Source of the DNA: Streptococcus suis
GTDB taxonomy: Bacteria > Bacillota > Bacilli > Lactobacillales > Streptococcaceae
Direction of reading: 5' to 3'
Assembly: GCF_024509555.1 (NCBI RefSeq)
Contig: NZ_JAMWEL010000004.1
Coordinates: 90,609-154,608, forward strand
Length of the DNA stretch: 64,000 bases
Below, piece after piece: positions 46,114-55,302 of this stretch. The notes under the pieces are model-generated. The model saw nothing but the letters and a program-made list of their open reading frames with translations. It was not told where the DNA came from and made no database searches. The translations under genes were made by a program, and so were the position numbers. Positions within the stretch are counted from its first letter, which is position 1; each line of letters begins with the position of its first letter.

Positions 46114-46981
46114 CTTAGATGATATTTTGAATGATGATGAGTTGTTTGAAAATTTCGAAATAGATAGGACCTTATTTAGCACTAAACGCTATCAGGGAAC
46201 AGTTAGAGCTCGGAGTAAATCTAGTAGTCGTACACGTGTTCAGACTGGCTTTGACACCTATCGGAAATTGTTTACTCAGGTTCATGCTGATATTGCTTGT
46301 GGAAAACGTCAGATTAAATCTATCGAGGAAACCAGTCAAGGAAACCGTATCAGTCAGAAAAATCCAATTAAACAGGGAAATTTCTATGTTGATAATGGCA
46401 TTATGCTGTATGTTGTCAAAATTTATGACCCTCAGACAAATGTGGAAGTTGGCCAGTCGACAGATCGTAAGTACAAGGTGCATATTGTATATGAAAATGG
46501 AACGGAGAATCATATTTGGCTCTTGAGTTTGATTTCTTCCTTGTACGATAAAAAGCGCTCGGGTAGATTGGTATCCGAACCCCTAGATTCTATTTCTATG
46601 CTAGGAGAAGAAACTGCCCAATATCACACAACAGGCTACATTTATGTTGTCAAATATGCTGGAACAGATAATCGATTTTTAGAATTGGACAATCTCTACA
46701 AGATTGGAGTAGCGACAGACATCAAAAAACGGCTTTCAAATAGCCAAAACGAAGCGACTTACCTGTATGCTCCAGTCTATCTGGTAGCCAGTTATGAGAT
46801 CCAGAATGTTTCTGCTAACAAGTTAGAAAAATATTTACACGACGCATTTAGCGATATGCGCGTCCAACTGGAAACCATTTCTCCAACTGGTAAAAAAGTT
46901 TCTGTTACTGAGTGGTTTGTGGTAGAATTAGAACAGATTGAACAAAAAATAAATGAGCTTTTTATACAACTAAATCTATGA
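46103..46981 (+). CDS. GIY-YIG nuclease (T5orf172/MUG113-like)
   Basis: The 292-aa protein ends in a GIY-YIG domain: GYIYVVKYAG (about residues 177-186), DNLYKIGVATDIKKRL (about 195-210) with the conserved Arg, EKYLHDAF and TEWFVV with the metal-site Glu region. It starts with a short acidic segment (DDLDDILNDDELFENFEIDRTLF) and a middle domain (NFYVDNGIMLYVVKIYD...YENGTENHIWLLSLISSLYDKK). Likely the DNA-cutting effector of the locus. Its ATG lies inside the end of the upstream small ORF, with GGAGATAG as ribosome site. Confidence 0.82.
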   Translation: MIDDLDDILNDDELFENFEIDRTLFSTKRYQGTVRARSKSSSRTRVQTGFDTYRKLFTQVHADIACGKRQIKSIEETSQGNRISQKNPIKQGNFYVDNGIMLYVVKIYDPQTNVEVGQSTDRKYKVHIVYENGTENHIWLLSLISSLYDKKRSGRLVSEPLDSISMLGEETAQYHTTGYIYVVKYAGTDNRFLELDNLYKIGVATDIKKRLSNSQNEATYLYAPVYLVASYEIQNVSANKLEKYLHDAFSDMRVQLETISPTGKKVSVTEWFVVELEQIEQKINELFIQLNL

Positions 46982-47012
46982 CAGATTATCAGCTAAACCA
47001 GGGGAGAAATAT

Positions 47013-47105
47013 ATGGGTGCATTTCTATTTTTTACATTTGCCATTTGTTATCTGGTAGGCATTATCGCCATAACGATTGCTTTCAAATTCTTTCGTAGGA
47101 AGTAG
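47013..47105 (+). CDS. 30-aa single-helix membrane peptide
   Basis: ATG with GGGGAG eight bases upstream encodes one hydrophobic helix (AFLFFTFAICYLVGIIAITIAF) and ends K-F-F-R-R-K. With the next small ORF it fills the 325-bp gap before 47307. Probably a real small membrane protein; function unknown. Confidence 0.55.
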   Translation: MGAFLFFTFAICYLVGIIAITIAFKFFRRK

Positions 47106-47116
47106 GAGGAAAGACG

Positions 47117-47230
47117 ATGGAAAAACTTGTTATTTGGTTTTTAATCTTGCTTTGGGCCTCACCTGTAATCATTGTCGCATTGGCAGGTGGTTTTGTCATA
47201 TTAAGTCTATTATTTGGTAGACGGAAATAA
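47117..47230 (+). CDS. 37-aa single-helix membrane peptide
   Basis: ATG preceded by AGGAGGAAAG, a strong ribosome site that overlaps the stop of the 30-aa ORF. It encodes two short hydrophobic stretches (LVIWFLILLWASPVIIVALA and GFVILSLLF) and ends G-R-R-K, like its neighbour. Coupled translation is likely. Function unknown. Confidence 0.6.
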   Translation: MEKLVIWFLILLWASPVIIVALAGGFVILSLLFGRRK

Positions 47231-47306
47231 TGTCTTTAATCATTGCAAAAGAATGTGACCTATCGTAAAATGGTAGTATATTTCAGATATACAGGGAGGG
47301 GTTGCT

Positions 47307-48050
47307 ATGCCTTACCGTAAATTAACAATACGCGATCGGACTTTTATCAAAGGGCAGACGGACCGCTTGCTGAATCAGATGAATAGCAATGCGGCCTATT
47401 TGGGGACAGTTCAGACCTATGAAGCAGCCAAGGCTAGGGCCAACCAAGCCTATCTGGCAATGGAACTAGAAGACGACCCAGAGAAAAAGGTACGACTGGC
47501 AAAATTGGTTGAAACCTATACTGCTCAAGCCCAGGCTATATTGGACGAGTGGGAGGAGAAGAACAGACATGCAGAGAAAGCGACAAGAAATGTCAAGTTG
47601 ATCTTGTGGCTGACCGTACTGTTCACCCTTAGCTTTGTTTTTCCAGTCAATATCATTCTAGTCATTCTTTTTGCCGTTTGGTTTTATCGGAATTATTTAC
47701 GTTCAAACAGTGTTGACCGAGTGACTAAGACCGCCACTAACCAGTCTTTGACAGAAGAGGAAAGGTTTGAAGAATGGTTGACAGAAAAGATTGTCACTCT
47801 CAACAAGGACAAGCGGGAGTGGACTGAGGCTATGCTGACAAAATATGACAGCTTAGATGACATAGCAGCAGGTATCGGTGAAATGGATGAGATAGATAAA
47901 GTGGCTGGTAAGAACCTTCTACGACGCTATCAGGACATTTTAGTAGATATTGAAAAATTACCAGATTCTGAACAGAAAACATATTATTTGGACTTTCATC
48001 AAGAAATAATAGCTGATTTGGAAGATGTATTTGCACAACTCCATTTTTGA
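47307..48050 (+). CDS. Membrane protein with coiled-coil, unknown
   Basis: A 247-aa protein I do not recognise. The N-terminal 90 residues are charged and helical, probably a coiled coil (YEAAKARANQAYLAMELEDD...AQAQAILDEWEEKNRH). Two close transmembrane helices follow (about residues 95-127, LILWLTVLFTLSFVFPVNIILVILFAVWF), then a charged C-terminal helical domain. Strong GGGAGGGG ribosome site. It may share a transcript with the two tiny membrane peptides upstream. Confidence 0.75.
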   Translation: MPYRKLTIRDRTFIKGQTDRLLNQMNSNAAYLGTVQTYEAAKARANQAYLAMELEDDPEKKVRLAKLVETYTAQAQAILDEWEEKNRHAEKATRNVKLILWLTVLFTLSFVFPVNIILVILFAVWFYRNYLRSNSVDRVTKTATNQSLTEEERFEEWLTEKIVTLNKDKREWTEAMLTKYDSLDDIAAGIGEMDEIDKVAGKNLLRRYQDILVDIEKLPDSEQKTYYLDFHQEIIADLEDVFAQLHF

Positions 48051-48055
48051 TAAGA

Positions 48056-48090
48056 AAAACCGGTAACAGTACAAGGCTGTTGCCGGTTTT
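48056..48090. terminator. Bidirectional terminator
   Basis: AAAACCGG-t-AACAG/CTGTT-G-CCGGTTTT stem with a 7-nt loop between two converging genes. Confidence 0.85.
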
Positions 48091-48091
48091 G

Positions 48092-48685
48092 TTATTCGTC
48101 TATGGAAAAGACCAAGACCATGATTTGTATAAAGGTAAAGCCCAGGATGAAGGGCAGGGCAGCCCAAGAAATGACTTCAATCATTTCACTGACGACCAGG
48201 CTTGGTCTGGTAAAGATGTCCCATGAATTGAGCCGTGCATAGCGTCCGATGTGAATGGCAAAGCTGGATAGAAGGGAAAGACCACCAATCAGAAACAGCC
48301 TGATCCAGTAGGACTTGATAGAAAAGGCAGAGAAAATCAGTCGCAGACTTTCCACGCCAGTCATGACCCCATAGAAAATACTTGGGACATAGAGCATGAA
48401 AAGGATCATGCTTTCCCGTTGCCAGAGGACTGTGTTGGCAAAGTGCATGTGGACGATGTCCGTCACCATGTAAAAGGTGTTGGGGTAGAAAAAGAGCCAG
48501 AGAAGGCCAGCAATGATCTTTATGTATTTAGACTTACTGTAGTTGGTGAGGATAGCAAAATCAAGCGCCACTAAGGCTAAAAACATATTCCAAGTCAAAT
48601 CAGGTGCTGTGACACCGTAACGCTTTAGACCAGCAGCGATGATAAGGAAAAAAATATGGATAAAAACATTTTTCTTAGTAAACAT
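48092..48685 (-). CDS. DUF1361 membrane protein, copy 1
   Basis: The 197-aa protein has about six transmembrane helices and fits DUF1361 (function unknown): LTWNMFLALVALDFAILTNY, LLWLFFYPNTFYMVTDIVHM and ESMILFMLYVPSIFYGVMTGVESL. The start at 48685 gives the same N-terminus (M-F-T) and length as its neighbour and follows AGAGG on the minus strand; an upstream in-frame ATG at 48757 adds a tail without support. Confidence 0.82.
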   Translation of the reverse strand: MFTKKNVFIHIFFLIIAAGLKRYGVTAPDLTWNMFLALVALDFAILTNYSKSKYIKIIAGLLWLFFYPNTFYMVTDIVHMHFANTVLWQRESMILFMLYVPSIFYGVMTGVESLRLIFSAFSIKSYWIRLFLIGGLSLLSSFAIHIGRYARLNSWDIFTRPSLVVSEMIEVISWAALPFILGFTFIQIMVLVFSIDE

Positions 48686-48836
48686 AGTAAACCTCTTTCT
48701 GTAGAATATAAATGCTAGTATATCACATTCAGGTAGAAAAAGGGGACTTGTCATCAAATTGTTAGGACTTGTTTAAGCTTGGAATAAGCGATTGGTTACA
48801 AAAAAAGAAACAGCTGACCTGTTTCTTTCAACTGAA

Positions 48837-49430
48837 CTATTCATCAACGGCAAAGACCAAAACCATGATTTGCAGGAGTGTAAAGCCAAAGATAAAGGGG
48901 AAGGTATCCCAGGTAATTGCTGAAATCATGCTAGAAAAAACTGTCACAGGGCGGATAAAAATATCCCAGGAGCGAATATTAGCATAGCGACCAATATAAA
49001 TAGCATAGCTAGCAAATAGAGACAGACTGCCGATAATTAAGAGACGTAGTCCGTAAAATTTAATATTATATCCCTTGAAAATAGCTTCTAAGCTCTCAAC
49101 ACCAGCCATGATACCAAATAAGATACTTGGGATATAAAGCATGAATAAGAGTAAACTACTACGTTCCCAAAGGGCAGTGCTGGAAAATTGAATATTGACT
49201 AACTCAGTTAACACATAGAAGGTATTTGGATAGAAGAAGAGCCAGAAAGGAGTGATAAGCAGTTTACTTGCAAGGTGATCGTTCTGGCGAACTAGGATGG
49301 CAAAGTCTAAGGCAATCAAGGCCCAAAACATATTCCATATTAGTTCTGTATTTTGAACGTCGTTCAGAAGCATTCCGACGCAAATAATAACAAAAAACAA
49401 ATGTATCAAGAGATTTTTAGGTGTAAACAT
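48837..49430 (-). CDS. DUF1361 membrane protein, copy 2
   Basis: Paralogue (197 aa) of the gene just downstream in the transcription direction, with the same motifs (LIWNMFWALIALDFAILVRQ, PFWLFFYPNTFYVLTELVNI, SSLLLFMLYIPSILFGIMAGVESL). The two are clearly a tandem duplication. The start at 49430 is chosen by alignment with copy 1. An in-frame ATG at 49442 is possible. Confidence 0.82.
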   Translation of the reverse strand: MFTPKNLLIHLFFVIICVGMLLNDVQNTELIWNMFWALIALDFAILVRQNDHLASKLLITPFWLFFYPNTFYVLTELVNIQFSSTALWERSSLLLFMLYIPSILFGIMAGVESLEAIFKGYNIKFYGLRLLIIGSLSLFASYAIYIGRYANIRSWDIFIRPVTVFSSMISAITWDTFPFIFGFTLLQIMVLVFAVDE

Positions 49431-49550
49431 AGATAACCCCATTCTTTTTCATAACTTCTTCTAGTATAACATAACTTAGAAGGATTGTGGAGGGAATGAT
49501 TATCTATAAAGCTTATAGGACATTAAAAATTTTTTATGAGCTGTTTGTGC

Positions 49551-49556
49551 TATAAT
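49551..49556 (+). promoter_or_regulatory. Extended -10 promoter of the alkylation-repair gene
   Basis: TGCTATAAT (TATAAT at 49551-49556) about 115 bp before the ATG. The leader is otherwise unremarkable. Confidence 0.6.
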
Positions 49557-49670
49557 GAGACATCGTCAAATGTTTTGAAAGGAATCACAAATTGACTTTT
49601 ACTAGTAAAGTTAAATGGGAATATTTTTAGGGAAACGTTCAATCAAGATAACTTTTAAAGGAGGATTTGG

Positions 49671-50768
49671 ATGGCAGAGGAATTACGATTAAAGTACAAC
49701 AAGACATTTTTAGAAGAGTTCGCAAAAACTATTCAAATGCATCATTCTAATTTTGATTCAGAGTCTTTTTATCAGGCTGTTTTACAGGATGACTGGGAGG
49801 ATTTGGCATTGATGGACCGGTTTAAACGTATGGCAGATGGCACTTATCATACGCTTGCGCTTCCATATGCAGATGTGGTCGATTTGCTGATAAAACTGAA
49901 TGCGACTTGCCGAGGATTTGACTATTTATTCTTTAATGACATCATTTGGAAATTTGGCTTGGAGGACTTGGCTCATTCCTTTAAAGGAATGGCGGTGTTA
50001 ACCACTGGCTCTACATCTGAATTTGCTATTCGTTATTTTTTGAACCACAACTTTGATGCTAGCTTTGCTTTTTTAAAAGAGCTGAGCTTCTCAGATAATG
50101 AACATCATCGTCGATTGGCCAGTGAGGGAACACGTCTTCGCCTGCCTTGGGGAAAGGCAGTCCCCGACTTGGTGACACATAGGACAGAGATTTTTGAGGT
50201 ATTAGATACTTTAAAAGCCGATTCATCTCTTTATGTTAGAAAAAGTGTGGCCAATAATCTTAATGACATGACTAAGTTTTATCCAGATGAAGTGATTGCT
50301 CATTTAAAAACTTGGAAAAATCAAGATCCCAATACAGATTGGATCATCAAGACAGCCTTGAGAACATTGATTAAAACAGGCTATCCTGCTGCACTGGACT
50401 TTATGGGGTATTCTCAGGATTTTGAGATAAAGCAGGCTCAGCTAGCTATAGATTCTCTTGAGGTATATGATGGCGATACCAGTCAAATTTCCTATGCTGT
50501 AAGGGTTACGTCTCCTGGACCAAGTAAATTTCGGTTAGGTTTGGCTTTTGGATTTCAAAAAGCTAATGGTCGGATTGGTGAAAAGATTTTTTATCTGAAG
50601 GATACTGATTTTGTAAAGGACATTACAATTTCTGGCCACAAAAATTACCAATGGAAAGATTTAACAACGCGTCGGCATTATTCTGGAAAACATCATATCC
50701 GACTACTTCTAAACGACATTGAATTAGAAAAAGTGGAGTTTATATTGAACAAACAGCCTAGGGATTAA
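49671..50768 (+). CDS. DNA alkylation repair protein (AlkD-like HEAT repeat)
   Basis: The 365-aa protein resembles the AlkD/AlkC-type HEAT-like repeat DNA glycosylases. The central helical repeats include ASEGTRLRLPWGKAVPDLV (about residues 149-167) and SSLYVRKSVANNLNDMTKFYPDEVIAHLKTW, a conserved signature of this group. The C-terminal 110 residues are beta-rich (QISYAVRVTSPGPSKFRLGLAFGF) and may be an accessory domain. The ribosome site AAAGGAGGA is strong. The substrate (3- or 7-alkyl purines) is inferred from the family. Confidence 0.8.
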   Translation: MAEELRLKYNKTFLEEFAKTIQMHHSNFDSESFYQAVLQDDWEDLALMDRFKRMADGTYHTLALPYADVVDLLIKLNATCRGFDYLFFNDIIWKFGLEDLAHSFKGMAVLTTGSTSEFAIRYFLNHNFDASFAFLKELSFSDNEHHRRLASEGTRLRLPWGKAVPDLVTHRTEIFEVLDTLKADSSLYVRKSVANNLNDMTKFYPDEVIAHLKTWKNQDPNTDWIIKTALRTLIKTGYPAALDFMGYSQDFEIKQAQLAIDSLEVYDGDTSQISYAVRVTSPGPSKFRLGLAFGFQKANGRIGEKIFYLKDTDFVKDITISGHKNYQWKDLTTRRHYSGKHHIRLLLNDIELEKVEFILNKQPRD

Positions 50769-50942
50769 ATCTGATGTGTCGGTTAACTGACTAACTTCTA
50801 CCGAATATGATTTTTGGCTGATCAATCAGTCACGGAGCTGGATTGTGGATGGGAAGTCGCTTTGTTTTTACACAAAAATATGATAAAATGGGGTGTTATC
50901 AAGAACAGGGTTTCATTTGCCCTGAGTTGAAAGGAAAAAAAC

Positions 50943-52946
50943 ATGACAAAAACACCGTTTTATATCACCACACCGATTTATTATCCTTCTGGTAAACTTC
51001 ACATCGGGTCGGCCTACACAACTATTGCCTGCGATGTCTTGGCTCGCTACAAGCGTCTCATGGGCCACGAGGTCTTCTATCTGACAGGGCTTGATGAGCA
51101 CGGGCAGAAGATTGAAGAGAAAGCTAAAGAAGCTAGTTTGACACCGCAAGCTTACGTTGACGGCATGGCGGTTGGCGTTAAAGAGCTTTGGAATTTGCTC
51201 GACATCTCTTACGACAAGTTCATCCGCACAACCGACGATTACCACGAGGAAGTAGTGGCGGCTGTTTTTGAAAAATTGCTGGCGCAGGATGACATTTACT
51301 TGGGAGAATATTCTGGTTGGTACTCCGTATCAGACGAGGAATTCTTCACCGAGAGCCAATTGGCAGAGGTCTTCCGAGATGAAAACGGCAAGGTAACAGG
51401 TGGTATCGCTCCGAGTGGTCACGAGGTTGCCTGGGTTTCAGAAGAGTCTTACTTCCTCCGCCTCAGTAAGTATCAGGATAAGTTGGTCGAGTTCTTCAAT
51501 GCTCACCCAGACTTTATCCAGCCAGACGGCCGCCTCAATGAAATTATGAAAAACTTCATCGAGCCAGGCTTGGAAGATTTGGCAGTTTCCCGTACATCAT
51601 TTACTTGGGGCGTGCCTGTACCGTCTAATCCTAAACACGTTGTTTATGTCTGGATTGATGCCCTGCTCAACTATGCGACTGCCTTGGGTTATGGTCAGGA
51701 AGAAACAGCCAACTACGACAAGTTCTGGAATGGAACAGTTTACCACATGGTTGGCAAGGACATTCTTCGCTTCCACTCGATTTACTGGCCAATCATGCTC
51801 ATGATGTTGGATATGAAGTTGCCAGACCGTTTGGTCGCTCATGGCTGGTTTGTCATGAAAGACGGCAAGATGTCCAAGTCTAAGGGCAATGTGGTCTATC
51901 CAGAAATGTTGGTTGAGCGTTTCGGCTTGGATCCACTGCGTTACTACCTCATGCGTAGTCTGCCAGTCGGCTCTGACGGCACCTTTACGCCAGAAGACTA
52001 TGTAGGTCGTATCAACTATGAATTGGCCAATGACCTTGGAAACTTGCTCAACCGTACGGTTGCTATGATTAACAAGTATTTCGGCGGTCAGGTCCCAACT
52101 TTTGTTGCTAACGTGACTGATTTTGATGCGGACTTGGCAGCAGTAGTGGCTGAAAACTTGTCAAGCTACCACAAGTACATGGAAGCTGTTGACTACCCAC
52201 GCGCCTTGGAAGCTGTTTGGAATATCATCTCCCGTACCAACAAGTACATCGATGAAACTGCACCGTGGGTCTTGGCTAAGGACGAAGCGGACCGCGACAA
52301 GTTGGCAGCAGTCATGGCTCACTTGACAGCAGGTCTTCGTGTTGTGGCACACCTCATTCAACCATTTATGATGACGACTTCAAATGCTATCATGGAACAG
52401 CTTGGTTTGGGAACAGAATTTGACCTTGAAAACCTTGACTTTGCAGGACTTCCAGCTGGTTTGACAGTGGTCGCAAAAGGTACACCTATCTTCCCACGTC
52501 TGGATATGGAAGAGGAAATCGCCTATATCCAAGCCCAAATGGGTGGTAGCTCTGCTATTTCCCAAGAGGAAGAAAAAGAGTGGAACCCAGCTGACGTGGA
52601 ACTCAAAAACGAGAAAGCTGCGATCAAGTTCGAGGACTTCGACAAGGTAGAAATCCGTGTGGCCGAAGTCAAGGAAGTAGCAAAAGTAGAGGGTTCTGAC
52701 AAGTTGCTCCAATTCCGTCTGGATGCAGGTGATGGCGAAGATCGTCAAATCTTGTCTGGTATCGCCAAGTACTATCCAAATGAGCAAGAATTGGTCGGCA
52801 AGAAAGTCCAAATCGTTGCCAACCTCAAGCCACGTAAGATGATGGGCTTGCTCAGTCAGGGCATGATCCTCTCAGCCGAACACGACGGCAACTTAACACT
52901 CTTAACAGTCGATCCATCTGTGCCAAACGGCAGCCAGATTGGGTAA
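50943..52946 (+). CDS. metG: Methionyl-tRNA synthetase
   Basis: Charges tRNA-Met (667 aa). HIGH motif as KLHIGSAYT (about residue 18), KMSKS in [10 protein letters not shown] (about 308), the anticodon-binding helical domain, and a C-terminal tRNA-binding (Trbp111-like) domain from about residue 560 ([32 protein letters not shown]). The Cys-type zinc knuckle is absent, as in the Bacillus-type enzyme. GAAAGGAAAA precedes the ATG. Confidence 0.96.
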   Translation: MTKTPFYITTPIYYPSGKLHIGSAYTTIACDVLARYKRLMGHEVFYLTGLDEHGQKIEEKAKEASLTPQAYVDGMAVGVKELWNLLDISYDKFIRTTDDYHEEVVAAVFEKLLAQDDIYLGEYSGWYSVSDEEFFTESQLAEVFRDENGKVTGGIAPSGHEVAWVSEESYFLRLSKYQDKLVEFFNAHPDFIQPDGRLNEIMKNFIEPGLEDLAVSRTSFTWGVPVPSNPKHVVYVWIDALLNYATALGYGQEETANYDKFWNGTVYHMVGKDILRFHSIYWPIMLMMLDMKLPDRLVAHGWFVMKDGKMSKSKGNVVYPEMLVERFGLDPLRYYLMRSLPVGSDGTFTPEDYVGRINYELANDLGNLLNRTVAMINKYFGGQVPTFVANVTDFDADLAAVVAENLSSYHKYMEAVDYPRALEAVWNIISRTNKYIDETAPWVLAKDEADRDKLAAVMAHLTAGLRVVAHLIQPFMMTTSNAIMEQLGLGTEFDLENLDFAGLPAGLTVVAKGTPIFPRLDMEEEIAYIQAQMGGSSAISQEEEKEWNPADVELKNEKAAIKFEDFDKVEIRVAEVKEVAKVEGSDKLLQFRLDAGDGEDRQILSGIAKYYPNEQELVGKKVQIVANLKPRKMMGLLSQGMILSAEHDGNLTLLTVDPSVPNGSQIG

Positions 52947-52965
52947 GTTTGCTTAGACAAGACAC

Positions 52966-52994
52966 AAAAACCAGCCCTAGTCGGCTGGTTTTTT
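52966..52994. terminator. Bidirectional terminator after metG
   Basis: AAAAACCAGCC/GGCTGGTTTTT 11-bp stem with a 6-nt loop and T6, between converging genes. Confidence 0.9.
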
Positions 52995-53543
52995 GAGTAC
53001 TTTCCATTCCTCTTCTAGAATGGCCATAATAAGGGTATCGGCATAACCGTCTGCTGTCTTCTGGCTGCCACGCTTGATGCCTTCCAAACGAAAGCCTGCT
53101 TTTTCATAGGCACGCTTGGCGCGTGGGTTGAAGGAAAAAACTTCCAGTTCCAAGCGGTGCAGGCCGATTTGCTCAAAAGCAAAATCTCGGGTTTTCTCGA
53201 CTGCCCAAGAGCCCAAGCCACGGCCCAAATAGTCCTCGTCAAAGATGACTATCCGAAAGTTAGCAGAGTTATTCTCCCTATCTAGTTCATTGATGACCGA
53301 CTCACCGATAAAGGTTCCGTCAGGTGCAATCAAGATAAAATCAAACCGATCAGGGTCAGCCACAATCCGATTGTAGAAGTTGATAACGTCATCTTTTGGG
53401 TAAGTTCCCGAGCTCCCCGTCAGGCGATCAATTTCAGCGGAGGGCTTGGTAAAACAGTCTTCATAGTATTTCTCTGCAAAGCCCACTTGAAAGGACTGCA
53501 GGACAAAGCCGTCCTTTTCCCATTTGGCAATTTTTTTAGTCAT
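52977..53543 (-). CDS. GNAT family N-acetyltransferase (RimJ/RimL-like)
   Basis: The 188-aa protein has the RimJ/RimL-type pattern: FRIVIFDEDYLGRGLGSWAVEKTRDFAFEQIGLHRLELEVFSFNPRAKRAYEKAGFRLEGIKRG (about residues 95-155), where LGRGLGSWA binds acetyl-CoA. The target is unknown. Its 3' end overlaps the shared terminator. GGAG on the minus strand precedes the ATG. Confidence 0.87.
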   Translation of the reverse strand: MTKKIAKWEKDGFVLQSFQVGFAEKYYEDCFTKPSAEIDRLTGSSGTYPKDDVINFYNRIVADPDRFDFILIAPDGTFIGESVINELDRENNSANFRIVIFDEDYLGRGLGSWAVEKTRDFAFEQIGLHRLELEVFSFNPRAKRAYEKAGFRLEGIKRGSQKTADGYADTLIMAILEEEWKVLKKPAD

Positions 53544-53604
53544 GTTTCATCTCCTTTTCATCATTATACCACAACTTGCGAACTAAGTAAAGAGAGGAGG
53601 TTTT

Positions 53605-54546
53605 ATGCTTGTAGCACTTGATGAAGATAGACAAATTTTTAACCTTTTGGAAAATCCTGCGCCGCAAGGCAGTTTTACTTGTCCAGGTTGTGGAGGCCTG
53701 GTCCGATACAAGTCTGGAAAGGTTATGCGTTCGCACTTTGCCCATGTTTCCCTGCGGGATTGTAGTTACTTCTCCGAGAATGAGTCCGCCCAGCACCTGT
53801 CACTTAAGTCCAGTCTCTATAACTGGTTGGCTAAAAACGAACTGGTTGAACTTGAAAAATGCCTGCCAAAGATTGGCCAGGTCGCTGATTTATTGGTCAA
53901 TAATAGTCTGGCCTTGGAAGTTCAATGTTCTAGCCTCCCCATTACTCGTTTGCAGGCGAGAACAAAAGCCTATCATGTTGCAGGCTATCAGGTTGTTTGG
54001 TTGCTTGGCAAGGATTTGTGGCTCAAGGGACGACTGACCAATCTCAACAAACAATTTTTGTATTTTAGTATGAACATGGGTTTTCATCTGTGGGAGTTGG
54101 ATGACGAGAAGAAGGAGTTACGACTTCGCTACCTCATTCATGAAGATTTGCGGGGCAAGGTCTACTGTCTTACGAAAGTCTTTCCCTTTGGTCAGGGAAA
54201 CTTACTGGATATATTACGTTTACCTTTTTCCAAGCAAACCCTATCTAGTATGACTTGTCCAATGGATGAGGATTTGCCTCGCTACATTGCTCAACAGCTG
54301 TATTACAAATCCCCCAAATGGCTCGCCCTGCAAGCAGAGGCTTATGGACGTGGAGAAAATCTATTGACTAAGACAGCATTAGACTTTTATCCCCAAATCC
54401 GTCTGCCCCGCTCTGCCATTGGCTTTGCCCAAATCAAGCAAGACCTGACTCCGATGTACCAAGCATTTGATCAGTTTTACGACAAAGCAAAAGATAAGAG
54501 TAGACAAATCTTGTATCCACCTATAATGTATAGACAATTTATGTAA
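53605..54546 (+). CDS. coiA: Competence protein CoiA
   Basis: Nuclease-like protein (313 aa) needed for recombination of incoming DNA during natural transformation. The N-terminal zinc-ribbon-like segment FTCPGCGGLVRYKSGKVMRSHFAH (about residues 23-46) is followed by the PD-(D/E)XK-like core QVADLLVNNSLALEVQCSS (about 92-110; D...E-x-Q). GAGGAGG is the ribosome site. Upstream, TGCGAACT (about 53577-53584) is only a loose match to the streptococcal late-competence cin-box. Confidence 0.92.
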   Translation: MLVALDEDRQIFNLLENPAPQGSFTCPGCGGLVRYKSGKVMRSHFAHVSLRDCSYFSENESAQHLSLKSSLYNWLAKNELVELEKCLPKIGQVADLLVNNSLALEVQCSSLPITRLQARTKAYHVAGYQVVWLLGKDLWLKGRLTNLNKQFLYFSMNMGFHLWELDDEKKELRLRYLIHEDLRGKVYCLTKVFPFGQGNLLDILRLPFSKQTLSSMTCPMDEDLPRYIAQQLYYKSPKWLALQAEAYGRGENLLTKTALDFYPQIRLPRSAIGFAQIKQDLTPMYQAFDQFYDKAKDKSRQILYPPIMYRQFM

Positions 54547-54588
54547 ATAATGATATAATAAAAAAAGGTTTACAAGGAGGTTCGTGGA

Positions 54589-55230
54589 ATGAAATTCAGT
54601 CGTTTTACCTTAGTAAGTGCCTCTTTACTGCTAATAGCTTGCTTATCAGCTTGTGCTGTCATATATGAGGAAGGGCAACCCACCACAGCCTCCAGTCAGC
54701 AAGTGCAAACAATAAATGAGGAAGAAGGACAGAAGTTTACCTCCCAACATAGTCAGAAAGTAGTAACTAAGGAAGTAGCAGAAAGCGGAGGTACCAGCAT
54801 TACCTTTGATGATGGAACAGAGTATGTCCATGTCTCCGATACCACTGTAGGGGAATATTTTATGCTTTCCTATCCAAGTGGTTGTAAGGTAACCTATTTC
54901 GTTGAAAGTGGTGATTATACTGTAGCGACAGATGAATACGAAGGCGAAGATAAAGCAAGTGCAGCTAAGGGACAGGTCGGACAGTATTTTGTAGACAGTG
55001 GCTATTCTATTTCTTTTGCAAATGATGGCGCCCTCCTCATTGATTTACAAGGAAATTTCACCCACCAGTATGATGGCAAGGAGAAAAAAGGAAATATTAA
55101 AGATGCGGAAGGAAATAGTTACGTCGATAGCTTGTTAAACCAATATGGTATTCCCAACCTTGCCTTTTATGACAGTTTTGTCAAAGAAGTGGTAGCAGAT
55201 GCCAAGACCTACTTTACTACTGATGAGTAG
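54589..55230 (+). CDS. Lipoprotein, unknown
   Basis: The 213-aa protein starts with a lipoprotein signal peptide ending LSAC (Cys about residue 22), followed by a Ser/Thr/Glu-rich linker and a soluble domain with many Asp, Glu and aromatic residues. I recognise no family; the domain may be beta-rich (TSITFDDGTEYVHVSDTT). AAGGAGG precedes the ATG and TATAAT lies at about 54553. It is extracellular, membrane-anchored. Confidence 0.8.
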   Translation: MKFSRFTLVSASLLLIACLSACAVIYEEGQPTTASSQQVQTINEEEGQKFTSQHSQKVVTKEVAESGGTSITFDDGTEYVHVSDTTVGEYFMLSYPSGCKVTYFVESGDYTVATDEYEGEDKASAAKGQVGQYFVDSGYSISFANDGALLIDLQGNFTHQYDGKEKKGNIKDAEGNSYVDSLLNQYGIPNLAFYDSFVKEVVADAKTYFTTDE

Positions 55231-55235
55231 GTTGT

Positions 55236-55271
55236 AAGCCCTCACTTTTCAATGGAAAGCGAGGCTTTTTT
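55236..55271 (+). terminator. Terminator of the lipoprotein gene
   Basis: AAGCC-CTC and GAG-GCTT pair around CTTT/AAAG with T6 tail. Confidence 0.75.
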
Positions 55272-55302
55272 GTGGTAAAATAATAGGAACGGAGGATTAG
55301 AT

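Noticed and set aside
49580..49630. Short TTG-initiated peptide before the alkylation-repair gene
   Set aside because: Only 12 codons with a non-ATG start; the ribosome-site-like AAAGGAA is probably chance in the leader.
53574..53590. ComX cin-box before coiA
   Set aside because: TGCGAACT matches the TACGAATA-type consensus at only about five of eight positions, so it is mentioned in the coiA entry but not called.
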